A program made the position numbers and the translations under genes. DNA of 64,000 bases from Nocardioidaceae bacterium (GTDB taxonomy: Bacteria; Actinomycetota; Actinomycetes; Propionibacteriales; Nocardioidaceae), in NCBI GenBank assembly GCA_009780515.1, contig WQZX01000006.1, positions 21,492-85,491 of the forward strand, read 5' to 3'. How positions within the stretch are numbered: the first letter of the stretch is position 1; every line of letters begins with the position of its first letter. Below the pieces are notes generated by a model. It ran no database searches. It saw only the letters and a program-made list of their open reading frames with translations, and was not told where the DNA came from. Shown piece by piece: positions 37,976 through 46,366 of the stretch.

Positions 37976-39496
37976 GTGACTGATCCCGCTGAACCCGTCG
38001 GCCGCGACGACACGTCGGACCGGCTCTACACACCCGAAGAGCTCGAGGAGTTCGCCCGCCGGCAGCTCGACGCCGCCCGTCACGGCGAGGACGTCGACCC
38101 CCTGACCGACCCGATCCAGCCGGGCGCGGCGGAGCAGGCGGCCGCGGTCGCTGCTGCGCCGCCGAGCCAGCCGCCGGCGACGCCTGCCCGGGGCACGCAG
38201 TCCCCGGTGGCGCAGGACCAGCAGCCGCGTGGCCCGCGTCCGACCGCGCCGCCCCCGGGGTTCACCACGGGTGAGCACACGCTGATCCGTGAGCCTTCCG
38301 CCGGCCAGGCCCCACCGACGTCCCAGCCGACGTCCCCGCCGACGTCCCAGTGGGTGTCGCCGTCGTTCGCGCCGTCCTCGGCGCCGGTCGCGGGGCCGTC
38401 GTCCCCTCCGCCGGCCCAGGAGCCCGCCGCGCCCGCCTCGGCTCCCACCCCGGCCCCGCAGCCGTCCCCCGCGCCGGCTCCGCAGGCGCAGCCGCAGCAG
38501 CCCGCTCCGCCGGCCCAGTCCGAGACGGTCCCGTCGGCCCAGCCCGACGAGCCGCGACGCTTCATGTCGGCCACCGACTTCCTCGACCGCCGCGACAGCA
38601 ACGCCGAGCTCGGCCCGGCGACCTGGGGCTGGCGGGGCAGGGTCGGGCGCTGGAGCGGCGGGCTGGTCCGCCCCAGGATGGGCCCGGCCGAGCAGTCGTT
38701 CAACGCCGACCGCGCGCTGATCCAGAAGGACTTCGACGGCCCGCGCACGATCGCCTTCGTCAACCCCAAGGGCGGCGCCGCGAAGACGACGGGCGTCCTC
38801 GCCGCCGGCTTCACCTTCGGCACGGTCCGCGGTGGCGGCGTGGTCGCGTGGGACAACAACGAGACGCGCGGGACGCTGGGCATCCGCGGCGCTCGCAGCG
38901 CCCACCGCAACACCACCCGCGAGCTGCTGGAGGACCTCGAGAGGTTCAAGGACGTCTACCAGTCGCGCATCGGCGACCTCGGCGCGTTCGTCCGCTCGCA
39001 GGGCGACGCGCACTTCGACGTGCTTGCCTCCGACGAGCGCCCCGACGTCACCGGCCAGATCCACGCCAAGGACTTCGGCGAGGTCCACAGGCTGCTGGAG
39101 CGCTTCTACCGGATCATCCTGGTCGACACCGGCAACAACATGCGCGCCGAGAACTGGCTCGCCGCGGCCGAGGCCGCCGATCTCCTGGTCGTGACCAGCA
39201 CGGTGCGCGAGGACACCGGCTACAGCGGCCTGTGGATGCTGGACGCCCTCCAGGACGCGGGCTACGCCAACCTCAAGCACAAGACCGTGACGGTGCTCTC
39301 CGACCCCAGCGACAAGGTGGACAGCCGTCTGGCCGCCGACCTCACCCAGGTCTACGAGCAGCGCACCCGCGACGTCTTCCGCGTCCCCTACGACCCCGCC
39401 CTCGTCGCTGGTGGCGTGATCCCCTACGCCCAGCTCTCCGAGCCGACCCAACGCGCATGGCTGCGTGCCTGCGCCGGGATCGCCTCCGCCCTCTGA
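37976..39496 (+). CDS. MinD/ParA-like ATPase with long Pro/Ala-rich N-terminus
   Basis: The 506-aa product has a disordered N-terminal half (about 40-190, rich in Pro, Ala, Gln, Ser) and a C-terminal SIMIBI-class ATPase from about 255: AFVNPKGGAAKTTGVLAAG is a deviant Walker A (KGGxxKT, with Ala where Gly is common), VVAWDNNETRGTLG an equivalent of the switch region, and IILVDTGNNMRAENW the Walker B. This layout resembles the ATPases linked to ESX/type VII secretion (EspI-like) more than chromosomal ParA, but no ESX genes or parB/parS-like partner are near. The GTG has a CGGAGGT site. Role uncertain. Confidence 0.85.
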   Translation: MTDPAEPVGRDDTSDRLYTPEELEEFARRQLDAARHGEDVDPLTDPIQPGAAEQAAAVAAAPPSQPPATPARGTQSPVAQDQQPRGPRPTAPPPGFTTGEHTLIREPSAGQAPPTSQPTSPPTSQWVSPSFAPSSAPVAGPSSPPPAQEPAAPASAPTPAPQPSPAPAPQAQPQQPAPPAQSETVPSAQPDEPRRFMSATDFLDRRDSNAELGPATWGWRGRVGRWSGGLVRPRMGPAEQSFNADRALIQKDFDGPRTIAFVNPKGGAAKTTGVLAAGFTFGTVRGGGVVAWDNNETRGTLGIRGARSAHRNTTRELLEDLERFKDVYQSRIGDLGAFVRSQGDAHFDVLASDERPDVTGQIHAKDFGEVHRLLERFYRIILVDTGNNMRAENWLAAAEAADLLVVTSTVREDTGYSGLWMLDALQDAGYANLKHKTVTVLSDPSDKVDSRLAADLTQVYEQRTRDVFRVPYDPALVAGGVIPYAQLSEPTQRAWLRACAGIASAL

Positions 39497-39527
39497 GGCC
39501 CGCAGGCCCGGAAGTTCGCCGCCCGGC

Positions 39528-39580
39528 CACGATCGGGGAGGATCCGATCAGAGGGGTTGATCTGATCCTCCCCGATCGTG
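39528..39580. terminator. Very strong bidirectional terminator hairpin
   Basis: A 17-nt arm (39528-39544) pairs exactly with 39564-39580, continued after one mismatch by GATCA/TGATC around a 7-nt loop. Core bases are CACGATCGGGGAGG. The hairpin sits between the ParA-like gene and the convergent 39619-40155 gene and can serve both strands. No T-run was seen. Confidence 0.85.
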
Positions 39581-39618
39581 CGTGTCCGGTTGATCTGGAT
39601 CGACCGGGGCGTGTGCGG

Positions 39619-40155
39619 CTACATCCCACACATCCACCACCCGCTGCCGAGGTCGATAGGCGCGCGGCAGATCATGCCCCGCATGTCCAACCCATCCGGG
39701 CTGCGGTCCGGGGAGTAGAAGTAGCCACCGGCGTCGTCAGGCATGCCCTCCCACTGGGGAAAGAACCACGCGATGTGCGAGCCGGCCTCTTCGCCTTCCG
39801 TGTCGCCGTCGACGGTCAGCCACATGAGCGCGATCGGCAGGCGAGAGCGGTCGGCGCCGCTGGGCGGCATGGCGTGTACGCCGGCCTCGAACGCCTTGCG
39901 GTGAACCTCGAACCATGCACGCGGTGCTGCGGCGCACCAGTTGAGCAAGACCACGCACAACGCGAGGGTGATGGTGGTTGAGAGAAGCCGCGAGGGTCGT
40001 CCGAGGAGGCAGCCGAACAGCCAGGTCGCTCCGATCATGATCAGCCAGAACACCGCAGAGACCACCAGGGAGAGCTGCGTTCCGCCGAACGGGATCGGTA
40101 GCGTCGCAGTCGCGATGCCGCAGACCCAGATGCCCATTACCGCGCAGAAGATCAA
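39619..40155 (-). CDS. Small orphan membrane protein of unknown function
   Basis: No family is recognised. The 178-aa product has three hydrophobic stretches in its first 75 residues, then a soluble C-terminal part with several Trp and Asp (IALMWLTVDGDTEGEEAGSHIAWFFPQWEG) and a Cys near each end of the tail. The start is uncertain: TTG at 40155 or ATG at 40137, and neither has a clear ribosome site. The stretch from about 39600 to 40260 is visibly richer in A/T than its neighbours, and the gene has no obvious partner, which suggests a transferred or fast-evolving gene. Confidence 0.6.
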   Translation of the reverse strand: MIFCAVMGIWVCGIATATLPIPFGGTQLSLVVSAVFWLIMIGATWLFGCLLGRPSRLLSTTITLALCVVLLNWCAAAPRAWFEVHRKAFEAGVHAMPPSGADRSRLPIALMWLTVDGDTEGEEAGSHIAWFFPQWEGMPDDAGGYFYSPDRSPDGLDMRGMICRAPIDLGSGWWMCGM

Positions 40156-40337
40156 GGTCCGCAGTCCGCTGCCGGTCGATCGCCGGCGTCCCGCGGGCGT
40201 CTCGACGGCCGGTGCACTCGCTTCACATCACCGCTTCCGGGCGCTCAGGGACCCATCCTTGCGCACTCTCGCATCGGCCTGCCGGACGTGGGTACCTAGA
40301 GGTCGACCGACGAAGTCCGACCGACGAAGGAGACACC

Positions 40338-40508
40338 GTGGGTACCGACGACAAGCTGAAGAACACGGCCGAGGAGAAGCTGGGCGAGGCCAAGGAGGCC
40401 ATGGGCAAGGCCACCGACGACGAGGACATGCAGTCGGAGGGCAAGGCCGACCAGATGAAGGGCAGCCTCAAGCAGGCCGGCGAGAAGGTGAAGGACGCCT
40501 TCAAGTGA
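40338..40508 (+). CDS. CsbD family stress-response protein
   Basis: CsbD proteins are small, highly charged, mostly disordered or helical proteins induced by general stress; their molecular role is not known. The 56-aa product (MGTDDKLKNTAEEKLGEAK...) has the family pattern of repeated K/E/A-rich segments, including SEGKADQMKGSLKQAGEKVKDAF. The GTG at 40338 has a GAAGGAGA ribosome site. The leader holds two near-identical GACCGACGAAG copies (40304-40329), and GGGTAC at 40290-40295 resembles a SigB/SigF-type -10, though no matching -35 is visible. A strong terminator follows. Confidence 0.88.
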   Translation: MGTDDKLKNTAEEKLGEAKEAMGKATDDEDMQSEGKADQMKGSLKQAGEKVKDAFK

Positions 40509-40527
40509 GCCGCTGAGCAGCGCTCGC

Positions 40528-40564
40528 GACGAGGGGCCCAACCGGCACGGGTGGGCCCCTCGTC
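40528..40564 (+). terminator. Rho-independent-type hairpin after csbD
   Basis: GACGAGGGGCCCA (40528-40540) pairs perfectly with TGGGCCCCTCGTC (40552-40564) around an 11-nt loop. It lies 20 nt after the stop. There is no long T-run, which is normal for high-GC actinobacteria. Confidence 0.8.
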
Positions 40565-40614
40565 CATGTCCGGACCACCCGCTTCCGTACGACGACTTCG
40601 GGTACCGACCGGGC

Positions 40615-41589
40615 ATGACGAACTTCGGCTACACCCTGATGACCGAGCAGAGCGGCCCGCGCGAGCTCGTCGCCTACGCGCAGCAGGCGGAGCGGATCGG
40701 GTTCGACTTCGAGGTGTGCAGCGACCACTTCTCGCCGTGGCTGACCGCGCAGGGCCACGCGCCGTACGCCTGGTCGGTCCTGGGCGCGGTGGCGCAGGCG
40801 ACGGAGCGGGTGGGTCTGATGACCTACGTGACCTGTCCGACCACGCGCTACCACCCGGTCGTCGTGGCGCAGAAGGCGGCGACGCTGGCCCAGCTCTCCG
40901 ACGACCGGTTCACGCTGGGCCTGGGCGCGGGGGAGCGGCTCAACGAGCACGTCGTCGGGGCCGGGTGGCCCGGCGTCGACGTACGCCACGACATGCTCGT
41001 GGAGGCGATCGGGATCATCCGCTGCCTGCTCGACGGCGAGACGGTCGACCACCGCGGCGAGTTCTTCGACGTCGACGCCGCCCGGCTGTGGGACCTGCCC
41101 GAGCGCCCCCTCGAGATCGGTACGGCGGTCGGCGGCTCGCGCGCGATCGCGACCCTCGCACCGCTCGCCGACCACCTCATCGCGGTCGAGCCCTCCGAGG
41201 ACATCGTGGGCGAGTGGAACGCGACCGATGGCGCGCCGCAGATCGGCGAGCCGGCGCGGGCGATCGGTCAGGCGCCGATCTGCTGGGCTCCGACCGAGGA
41301 GGAGGCGCGCGAGCTCGCGCACGAGGAGTTCCGGTGGTTCGGCGGCGGGTGGCGCGTCAACGCGGACATCCCGACGCCGGCCGGCTTCGACGCGGCCAGC
41401 CAGTTCGTGCGCCCCGACGACGTCGCGTCGTCCATCCCGTGCGGCCCGGACGTCGACGCCCTCGCCGACGCGCTGCGCGCCTACACCCGCGCGGGCTTCA
41501 CCGATGTCGCGCTGGTGCAGGTCGGGGATCGCTTCCAGCAGCAGTTCCTGGAGGAGGCGGCCGGCCCGTTGCTGGAGAGGCTGCGCTGA
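40615..41589 (+). CDS. F420-dependent LLM-class oxidoreductase (TIGR03557-type)
   Basis: The 324-aa protein is a luciferase-like (beta/alpha)8 monooxygenase/reductase that probably uses coenzyme F420. Typical features are the start NFGYTLMTEQSGPRELVAYAQQAE, EVCSDHFSPWL near 34-44, TYVTCPTTRYHPVVVAQKAATL near 70-91 and GLGAGERLNEHVVG near 102-115, all matching the actinobacterial family that includes F420-dependent glucose-6-phosphate dehydrogenase relatives. The substrate is unknown. It is a single gene just ahead of the pyrR promoter. Another F420-linked candidate lies at 46367. Confidence 0.88.
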   Translation: MTNFGYTLMTEQSGPRELVAYAQQAERIGFDFEVCSDHFSPWLTAQGHAPYAWSVLGAVAQATERVGLMTYVTCPTTRYHPVVVAQKAATLAQLSDDRFTLGLGAGERLNEHVVGAGWPGVDVRHDMLVEAIGIIRCLLDGETVDHRGEFFDVDAARLWDLPERPLEIGTAVGGSRAIATLAPLADHLIAVEPSEDIVGEWNATDGAPQIGEPARAIGQAPICWAPTEEEARELAHEEFRWFGGGWRVNADIPTPAGFDAASQFVRPDDVASSIPCGPDVDALADALRAYTRAGFTDVALVQVGDRFQQQFLEEAAGPLLERLR

Positions 41590-41652
41590 GCCATGTCTCC
41601 CGGTACGGCGCCGGAGATGGAGGCACGGCCCGGTCGGTCTGACCCGAGCGGG

Positions 41653-41658
41653 TAGGGT
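41653..41658 (+). promoter_or_regulatory. -10 box (TAGGGT) for the pyrR operon
   Basis: TAGGGT is placed so that the mRNA would start near 41665, giving a leader of about 55 nt that contains the whole PyrR-binding motif. The same box and spacing occur before carA. Confidence 0.5.
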
Positions 41659-41676
41659 GAGTCGCGACGTACGACA

Positions 41677-41711
41677 CCTTTAACGAGCCGTCCCGTGAGG
41701 CGGAGAAGGAG
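41677..41711 (+). promoter_or_regulatory. PyrR-binding RNA motif overlapping the pyrR ribosome site
   Basis: The leader has CCTTTAAC, a short spacer, then CCGTCCCGTGAGGCGG, running straight into GAGAAGGAG, the ribosome site of pyrR (ATG 41720). The core GTCCCGTGAGGC fits the PyrR anti-antiterminator consensus from Bacillus (RUCCNGNGAGGY). In Mycobacterium smegmatis a motif of this type overlapping the ribosome site mediates PyrR-dependent translational repression. A near-identical copy precedes carA at 46861-46894. Confidence 0.85.
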
Positions 41712-41719
41712 TCAGGCCG

Positions 41720-42271
41720 ATGACCGACGCCGCGACGGACCCGCCCCCGGGACGAGTCGTCCTCGACGACGACGACATCTCGCGGGCGCTGACCCGCATC
41801 TCGCACGAGATCCTCGAGCGCAACCGCGGCGCCGAGGACCTCCTGCTGCTCGGCCTGCACACGCGCGGCGTCCCGCTCGCGCACCGCATCGCCGAGAAGA
41901 TCGCCGAGGTCGAGGGGCACCCCGTGGCGACGGGGTCGCTCGACGTGACGATGTACCGCGACGACCTGCGCTCGCACCCGACCCGCAGCCCGCACAAGAC
42001 CGACCTGCCCGCGGGCGGGATCGACGCCAAGACGCTCGTGCTCGTCGACGACGTGCTGTTCTCAGGGCGCACCATCCGCGCCGCGCTCGACGCGCTGTCC
42101 GACCTCGGCCGGCCCGCCGTCGTACGGCTGGCGGTGCTGGTGGACCGCGGCCACCGCGAGCTGCCGATCCGTGCCGACCACGTCGGCAAGAACCTTCCGA
42201 CCGCGCGGGCCGAGCGGGTCAACCTGCGCCTGGTCGAGACCGACGGCAAGGACGAGGTGACCATCCAGTGA
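41720..42271 (+). CDS. pyrR: Bifunctional pyr regulator / uracil phosphoribosyltransferase PyrR
   Basis: PyrR binds pyr mRNA when UMP is abundant and represses the pathway; many also have uracil phosphoribosyltransferase activity. The 183-aa product has the type I PRTase fold with PRPP loop [20 protein letters not shown] (about residues 100-119), the early [10 protein letters not shown] segment, and YRDDL near 76. The ATG at 41720 is 8 nt after GAGAAGGAG, within the proposed PyrR target, so autoregulation is likely. pyrB follows after 61 nt. Confidence 0.95.
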   Translation: MTDAATDPPPGRVVLDDDDISRALTRISHEILERNRGAEDLLLLGLHTRGVPLAHRIAEKIAEVEGHPVATGSLDVTMYRDDLRSHPTRSPHKTDLPAGGIDAKTLVLVDDVLFSGRTIRAALDALSDLGRPAVVRLAVLVDRGHRELPIRADHVGKNLPTARAERVNLRLVETDGKDEVTIQ

Positions 42272-42332
42272 ACACCCCACGCTGTTCTTCTCCTCCGCTT
42301 CGCTCCCCCGAACAACACCGAGGGGACCCCGT

Positions 42333-43277
42333 ATGAGCCGCCACCTGCTCAGCATCGACGACGTCGACGCGGCGGAGATCGAGAGGATCTTCGCGACCGC
42401 GGGGGAGATGCACGACGTGCAGAGGCGGGCGGTCAAGAAGCTGCCGGCGCTGCGCGGGCGCACCGTCATCAACCTGTTCTTCGAGGACTCCACCCGCACG
42501 CGCTCGAGCTTCGAGATCGCCGGCAAGTGGCTCTCGGCCGACGTCATCAACATCTCGGCCAAGGGGTCCAGCACCAGCAAGGGCGAGAGCCTGCGCGACA
42601 CCGTGCTCACCGTGACCGCGATGGGCGTCGACGGGCTGGTGGTCCGCCACTCCGCGAGCGGCGCGGCCCAGCAGATCAGCCAGTGGGTCGACGTACCGGT
42701 CATCAACGCGGGTGACGGCATGCACGAGCACCCCACGCAGGCGCTGCTCGACGGCTACACCCTGAGCCGCCGGCTCGGCTCGCTCGACGGCAGGCACGTC
42801 GCGATCGTCGGCGACCTCACCCACAGCAGGGTCTTCCGCAGCAACGTCAAGAGCCTCACCAAGCTCGGCGCACGGGTCACCGCGGTGGCGCCGCCGACGT
42901 TGATGCCGGCGGGCGTGGGCGACTGGTCGAAGGCCGACGGGTTCGCGACGTCGTACGACCTGGATCCGGTGCTCGGCGACGTCGACGCGGTGATGATGCT
43001 GCGGGTCCAGCGCGAGCGGATGAGCGGCGGCTACTTCCCGACGGCGCGCGAGTACGCCGTCGGCTACGGGCTGACCCGCCCGCGCCTGGCGATGCTGCGG
43101 CCCGGAACCCCGATCCTGCACCCCGGCCCGATGAACCGCGGCCTGGAGATCTCCGCCGAGGCGGCCGACGCGATCGACCAGTCGCTCGTGCTCGACCAGG
43201 TCTCGGCGGGCGTCGCGGTCCGGATGTCCGTGCTGTACCACCTGCTCGCCGGCGAGGAAGAGGGAACGAACGCATGA
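42333..43277 (+). CDS. pyrB: Aspartate carbamoyltransferase catalytic chain
   Basis: PyrB forms carbamoyl aspartate from carbamoyl phosphate and aspartate. The 314-aa product has the carbamoyl phosphate loop [13 protein letters not shown] (about 50-62), [14 protein letters not shown] near 77-90, the [12 protein letters not shown] motif near 133-144 and the aspartate-site [10 protein letters not shown] near 221. It lacks a regulatory PyrI subunit in the neighbourhood, as usual for actinobacteria. A GAGGGGACC site precedes the ATG. Its stop overlaps pyrC (ATGA). Confidence 0.96.
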   Translation: MSRHLLSIDDVDAAEIERIFATAGEMHDVQRRAVKKLPALRGRTVINLFFEDSTRTRSSFEIAGKWLSADVINISAKGSSTSKGESLRDTVLTVTAMGVDGLVVRHSASGAAQQISQWVDVPVINAGDGMHEHPTQALLDGYTLSRRLGSLDGRHVAIVGDLTHSRVFRSNVKSLTKLGARVTAVAPPTLMPAGVGDWSKADGFATSYDLDPVLGDVDAVMMLRVQRERMSGGYFPTAREYAVGYGLTRPRLAMLRPGTPILHPGPMNRGLEISAEAADAIDQSLVLDQVSAGVAVRMSVLYHLLAGEEEGTNA

Positions 43278-44572
43278 GCCTGCTGATCAAGGGCGCGCGC
43301 ATCCTGGGCGGCGACCCCTCGGACGTCTACGTCGAGGACGGCGTCGTGCGCGAGGTCGGGGTCTCGACAGGCTCGCCCGCCGGGGCCGAGACGGTCGACG
43401 CCGACGGACTCGTCCTGCTGCCGGGCCTGGTCGACCTGCACACCCACCTGCGCGAGCCGGGGCGAGAGGACGCCGAGACGATCCTGACCGGCTCGCAGGC
43501 CGCGGCGGCGGGCGGCTACACGGCCGTGCTGGCGATGGCGAACACCAACCCCGTCACCGACACCGGCGAGGCCGCCGAGCGGATCCTCGACCTCGGGCGC
43601 CAGGCCGGGCTGGTCGACGTACAGCCCGTCGGCGCGGTCACCAAGGGTCTCGGCGGCGAGGAGCTCGCCGAGCTCGGCCTGATGGCGCGCTCGCGCGCCG
43701 GGGTCCGGGTGTTCTCCGACGACGGCCGCTGCGTCGCCGACCCGCGGGTGATGCGGCGCGCGCTGGAGTACGTCAAGACGTACGGCGGCGTGGTCAGCCA
43801 GCACAGCCAGGACCCGGCCCTCGCGCCGTACGCCACGGCGTGCTGCCACGAGGGCGAGCTGTCCGGCCGGCTCGGCCTGCCCGGCTGGCCCGGTGTCGCC
43901 GAGGACGTGATCGTCGCCCGCGACGTGATGCTCGCGCGCCACACCGGCAGCCGGCTGCACGTCGCGCACGTGTCGACCGCGGGCTCGGTCGAGGTGATCC
44001 GGTGGGCCAAGTCCGCCGGGATCGACGTGACGGCCGAGGTCACCCCCCACCACCTGCTGCTGACCACCGACCTGCTGGCGGGCTACGACCCGACGTACAA
44101 GGTGAACCCGCCGCTGCGTCCCGCCGAGGACGTCGAGGCGCTGCGCGACGCGCTCGCCGACGGCACCATCGACGCGGTCGCCACCGACCACGCCCCGCAC
44201 GCCCGGCACGACAAGGAGCACGCGTTCGTCGACGCGGCGTTCGGCATGCTCGGCCTCGAGACCGCCCTGGGCGTGGTCGCCACGGTGATGGTCGGCACGG
44301 GCCGGCTCGACTGGGCCGGCGTCGCGCGGGTGATGAGCCACAACCCGGCCCGCATCGCCGGCCTCGCCGGCCACGGCCAGGAGCTCGCGGCCGGCGCCCC
44401 GGCCAACCTGGTGCTGGTCGACCCGTCGGCCACCGTCACGGTCGACCGCGACGCGTCGCTCTCGCTCAGCCGCAACAACCCCTGGCACGGTCGCGAGCTG
44501 ACCGGCCGGGTCGTCGCGACGTACCTCCGCGGTGAGCGCACGTACGACGGCCGGGCGGCCGCGCTCGCATGA
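43274..44572 (+). CDS. pyrC: Dihydroorotase
   Basis: PyrC cyclises carbamoyl aspartate to dihydroorotate with two zinc ions. The 432-aa product is the class I type: metal motif [12 protein letters not shown] near 55-66, [17 protein letters not shown] near 77, [12 protein letters not shown] near 231, and the late [13 protein letters not shown] near 301-313. The central bridging Lys of some dihydroorotases is replaced by Asp (FSDDGRC near 152), as in the type without a carbamylated Lys. It ends the first half of the pyr cluster. Confidence 0.95.
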   Translation: MSLLIKGARILGGDPSDVYVEDGVVREVGVSTGSPAGAETVDADGLVLLPGLVDLHTHLREPGREDAETILTGSQAAAAGGYTAVLAMANTNPVTDTGEAAERILDLGRQAGLVDVQPVGAVTKGLGGEELAELGLMARSRAGVRVFSDDGRCVADPRVMRRALEYVKTYGGVVSQHSQDPALAPYATACCHEGELSGRLGLPGWPGVAEDVIVARDVMLARHTGSRLHVAHVSTAGSVEVIRWAKSAGIDVTAEVTPHHLLLTTDLLAGYDPTYKVNPPLRPAEDVEALRDALADGTIDAVATDHAPHARHDKEHAFVDAAFGMLGLETALGVVATVMVGTGRLDWAGVARVMSHNPARIAGLAGHGQELAAGAPANLVLVDPSATVTVDRDASLSLSRNNPWHGRELTGRVVATYLRGERTYDGRAAALA

Positions 44573-44625
44573 GCGACCCGTCCGGAGAGCGGATGCGCGA
44601 GGTCGAGGACGGGCCGGCCGACTGA
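44569..44625 (+). other. 18-codon mini-ORF coupled to pyrC, possible gene remnant
   Basis: An ATG overlapping the pyrC stop opens an 18-codon frame ([18 protein letters not shown]). In Mycobacterium tuberculosis a full membrane protein gene (Rv1382) follows pyrC here. The mini-ORF may be its truncated start, or chance. The remaining 44626-44754 holds no gene. Confidence 0.2.
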
Positions 44626-44754
44626 ATCGCTGCGGGCGTCGGCGCGGAAGTCGGCGGAGTACGCCGGCGTCACGGCGGTCAGAACGGCCGAGCAGCATTC
44701 CGAGATCGACCGCGCGCAGGCGACCGCCCCGCGATGTCGGCCTCGGGCGCAGGC

Positions 44755-45576
44755 TCAGCCCATCTGGCCCGGCACGTACGCCGCCGTGACGGCGGCCGTG
44801 TAGGCGGCCCAGCCGTCGGCGTTCGGGTGCAGCGCCTGGGCGTCGAACGGGCTGGTGACCCAGGGCTCCGGTGAGTTCACGCCGTGACCGACGAAGCGCT
44901 TGGTCACATCGACGAAGTCGAAGCCGTGGGCCGCGGCGGCGTTCGCGATGACTCCGTTGAGCACGTCGGCGCCGTCGTTGAGCGACTGCTGCTCGGCGGG
45001 GGAGGCGCCGAGGTAGGCGCCGTACTCGGGGGAGAAGAGGCGCGGGTAGCCGGTGACCAGCACCTCGGCGTTGGGCGCGTCGGCCCTGACCTGGGAGTAG
45101 AGCCCGTCGAGCAGCGACGGCAGCTGCGAGCGGATCCGTCCGAGGATCGCCGAGATCGCGCCGGCGCACTGCTGGTCGGTGCCGCCCAGGCAGGCGGTCA
45201 CCGCGGTCGACCAGCCGATGTCGTTGCCGCCGATGGTCAAGGTCACGAGGTCGGTGCTCGGGTCGAGCGCGTTGAGCTGGCCGCCCGAGACCAGGGAGGC
45301 GGTGGTCGCGCCCGCGCACGCGACGAAGTCGTCCAGCGCGATGTGCATCCGCCCGTCGACCTGCCGGCCGTACGCCGACGGCGACTGCCCGCACGGGCCC
45401 GAGCCGCCCACGCCGTAGCCGGAGGCGTAGGAGTCGCCGAGGGCGTCGTACACGACGGGGGCCGGTGGCTTCGCGGACGCCGACGGCGCGGTGACGGCGA
45501 CGCCCGCGGCGGTCAGCAGGGGCAGGGCGAGGAGCGTGGCGGCGGTGGAGCGCACCGTCCGGAGGCGGGAGGTCAT
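44755..45576 (-). CDS. Secreted SGNH/GDSL esterase or lipase
   Basis: The 273-aa precursor has a clear Sec signal peptide (TSRLRTVRSTAATLLALPLLTAAG...ending ASA near residue 35) and an SGNH hydrolase domain: the catalytic Ser49 in LGDSYASG, the Gly block SGGQL near 96, GGNDIGW with the catalytic Asn near 117, and LHPNADGW with the Asp/His near the end. Cysteines in the mature part (GPCGQSP, FVACAGA, ACLGG, QCAGA) could make disulfides, as in streptomycete SGNH lipases. A TACCGT box 6 nt before the ATG suggests leaderless mRNA. It points away from the pyr genes. Confidence 0.92.
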   Translation of the reverse strand: MTSRLRTVRSTAATLLALPLLTAAGVAVTAPSASAKPPAPVVYDALGDSYASGYGVGGSGPCGQSPSAYGRQVDGRMHIALDDFVACAGATTASLVSGGQLNALDPSTDLVTLTIGGNDIGWSTAVTACLGGTDQQCAGAISAILGRIRSQLPSLLDGLYSQVRADAPNAEVLVTGYPRLFSPEYGAYLGASPAEQQSLNDGADVLNGVIANAAAAHGFDFVDVTKRFVGHGVNSPEPWVTSPFDAQALHPNADGWAAYTAAVTAAYVPGQMG

Positions 45577-45582
45577 GGCGTG

Positions 45583-45588
45583 ACGGTA
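45583..45588 (-). promoter_or_regulatory. -10 box (TACCGT) for the SGNH esterase gene
   Basis: On the minus strand TACCGT is followed by 6 nt and the ATG at 45576, with no ribosome site. Confidence 0.4.
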
Positions 45589-45634
45589 GTCACAGCGCGC
45601 CCGGCGGCCAAGGTCCCGGCACCGCCCCGGGGGT

Positions 45635-45678
45635 CCTGTACATGTCTGGGACCGAACCTGTACGTGTCGCCGTACGAT
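45635..45678 (+). promoter_or_regulatory. Operator/promoter of the toxin-antitoxin module
   Basis: CCTGTACATGTC (45635-45646) and CCTGTACGTGTC (45657-45668) are direct repeats exactly 22 bp apart, about two helical turns. The first contains TGTACA, the core hexamer bound by YefM-type antitoxins. A TACGAT -10 box (45673-45678) ends 6 nt before the antitoxin GTG. Binding here would block the promoter, as expected for autoregulation. Confidence 0.6.
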
Positions 45679-45684
45679 GGCTGC

Positions 45685-45924
45685 GTGGCCGTCACCCCGA
45701 CCCGGCTGCGAGCCGATCTCTTCCACCTGCTCGACCAGGTCCTCGAGACCGGCGAGCCGCTGGAGATCAACCGCAAGGGACGGACGCTGCGTGTCGTCGT
45801 CGATCAGCCGGCGAGCAAGCTGTCGCGGATCAGGCCGAACCCCGATGCGTACGTCGGAGAGCCTGAGGAGCTGATCGGGTCCTCTCCCTCGGAGCGGGAG
45901 CCCGAACGGACACCGAGCCCGTGA
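45685..45924 (+). CDS. Type II antitoxin, Phd/YefM family
   Basis: The 79-aa product has the Phd/YefM N-terminal DNA-binding fold (VTPTRLRADLFHLLDQVLETGEPLEINRKGRTLRVVV, about residues 3-40) and a disordered Ser/Pro/Glu-rich C-terminal tail that would bind the toxin. The GTG at 45685 is 6 nt behind a TACGAT box, giving a leaderless mRNA. Its stop overlaps the toxin GTG (GTGA), the usual coupling for such modules. Putative operator repeats lie just upstream. It would neutralise the PIN nuclease and repress the operon. Confidence 0.88.
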   Translation: MAVTPTRLRADLFHLLDQVLETGEPLEINRKGRTLRVVVDQPASKLSRIRPNPDAYVGEPEELIGSSPSEREPERTPSP

Positions 45925-46304
45925 TCCATCTCGACACGCATGTGCTGCTGTGGCTCAGCCGCGGCGACTTCTCCCAGCTCAGCCGGGGCGTTCGCGAGCT
46001 GCTCGAGACCGATGACGTCGCGATCTCCCCGATGGTCGAGCTCGAGCTGCAGATCTTGCACGAGGGCAAGAAGGCAGCGAGCCCTGGCGATGTCGTGGGC
46101 GGCCTGCGTCGCGACATCGGGTTGGTGACGGACCCGGCACCGTTGGCCGCGGTGGTGAGGGAGGCGACCGACCACCGGTATGCCTTCGCTCGCGACCCGT
46201 TCGACCGGCTGATCGCCGCCCACGCGGGCGTGGCGGGGGTCCGGCTGCTGACCAAGGACCGCAGCCTGCGCAACCACCTCGACTTCGCCGTCTGGCCGCG
46301 GTGA
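45921..46304 (+). CDS. Type II toxin, PIN-domain ribonuclease (VapC-like)
   Basis: The 127-aa product is a PIN-domain protein: Asp5 in IHLDTHVLLWL, Glu40/Glu42 in MVELELQIL, Asp92/Asp95 in RDPFDRLIAAHA, and Asp113 in LLTKDRSL supply the metal-binding acidic cluster. VapC toxins of this kind cut tRNA or rRNA; the target is unknown here. All catalytic residues are present, so the toxin looks active. It is coupled to the antitoxin by GTGA overlap. The LDTHVLLWL start is typical of the PIN group paired with Phd/YefM antitoxins. Confidence 0.9.
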   Translation: MIHLDTHVLLWLSRGDFSQLSRGVRELLETDDVAISPMVELELQILHEGKKAASPGDVVGGLRRDIGLVTDPAPLAAVVREATDHRYAFARDPFDRLIAAHAGVAGVRLLTKDRSLRNHLDFAVWPR

Positions 46305-46366
46305 TCCCGGCCCTGCGAGCCTTGGAGGCGCTGGCCGCCTCACCATCGACCGGGCAGGATCCCTCC

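Noticed and set aside
42272..42332. Attenuator between pyrR and pyrB
   Set aside because: GTTCTTC/GAACAAC ends pair imperfectly around a purine-poor centre and the PyrR core is absent; support is too weak.
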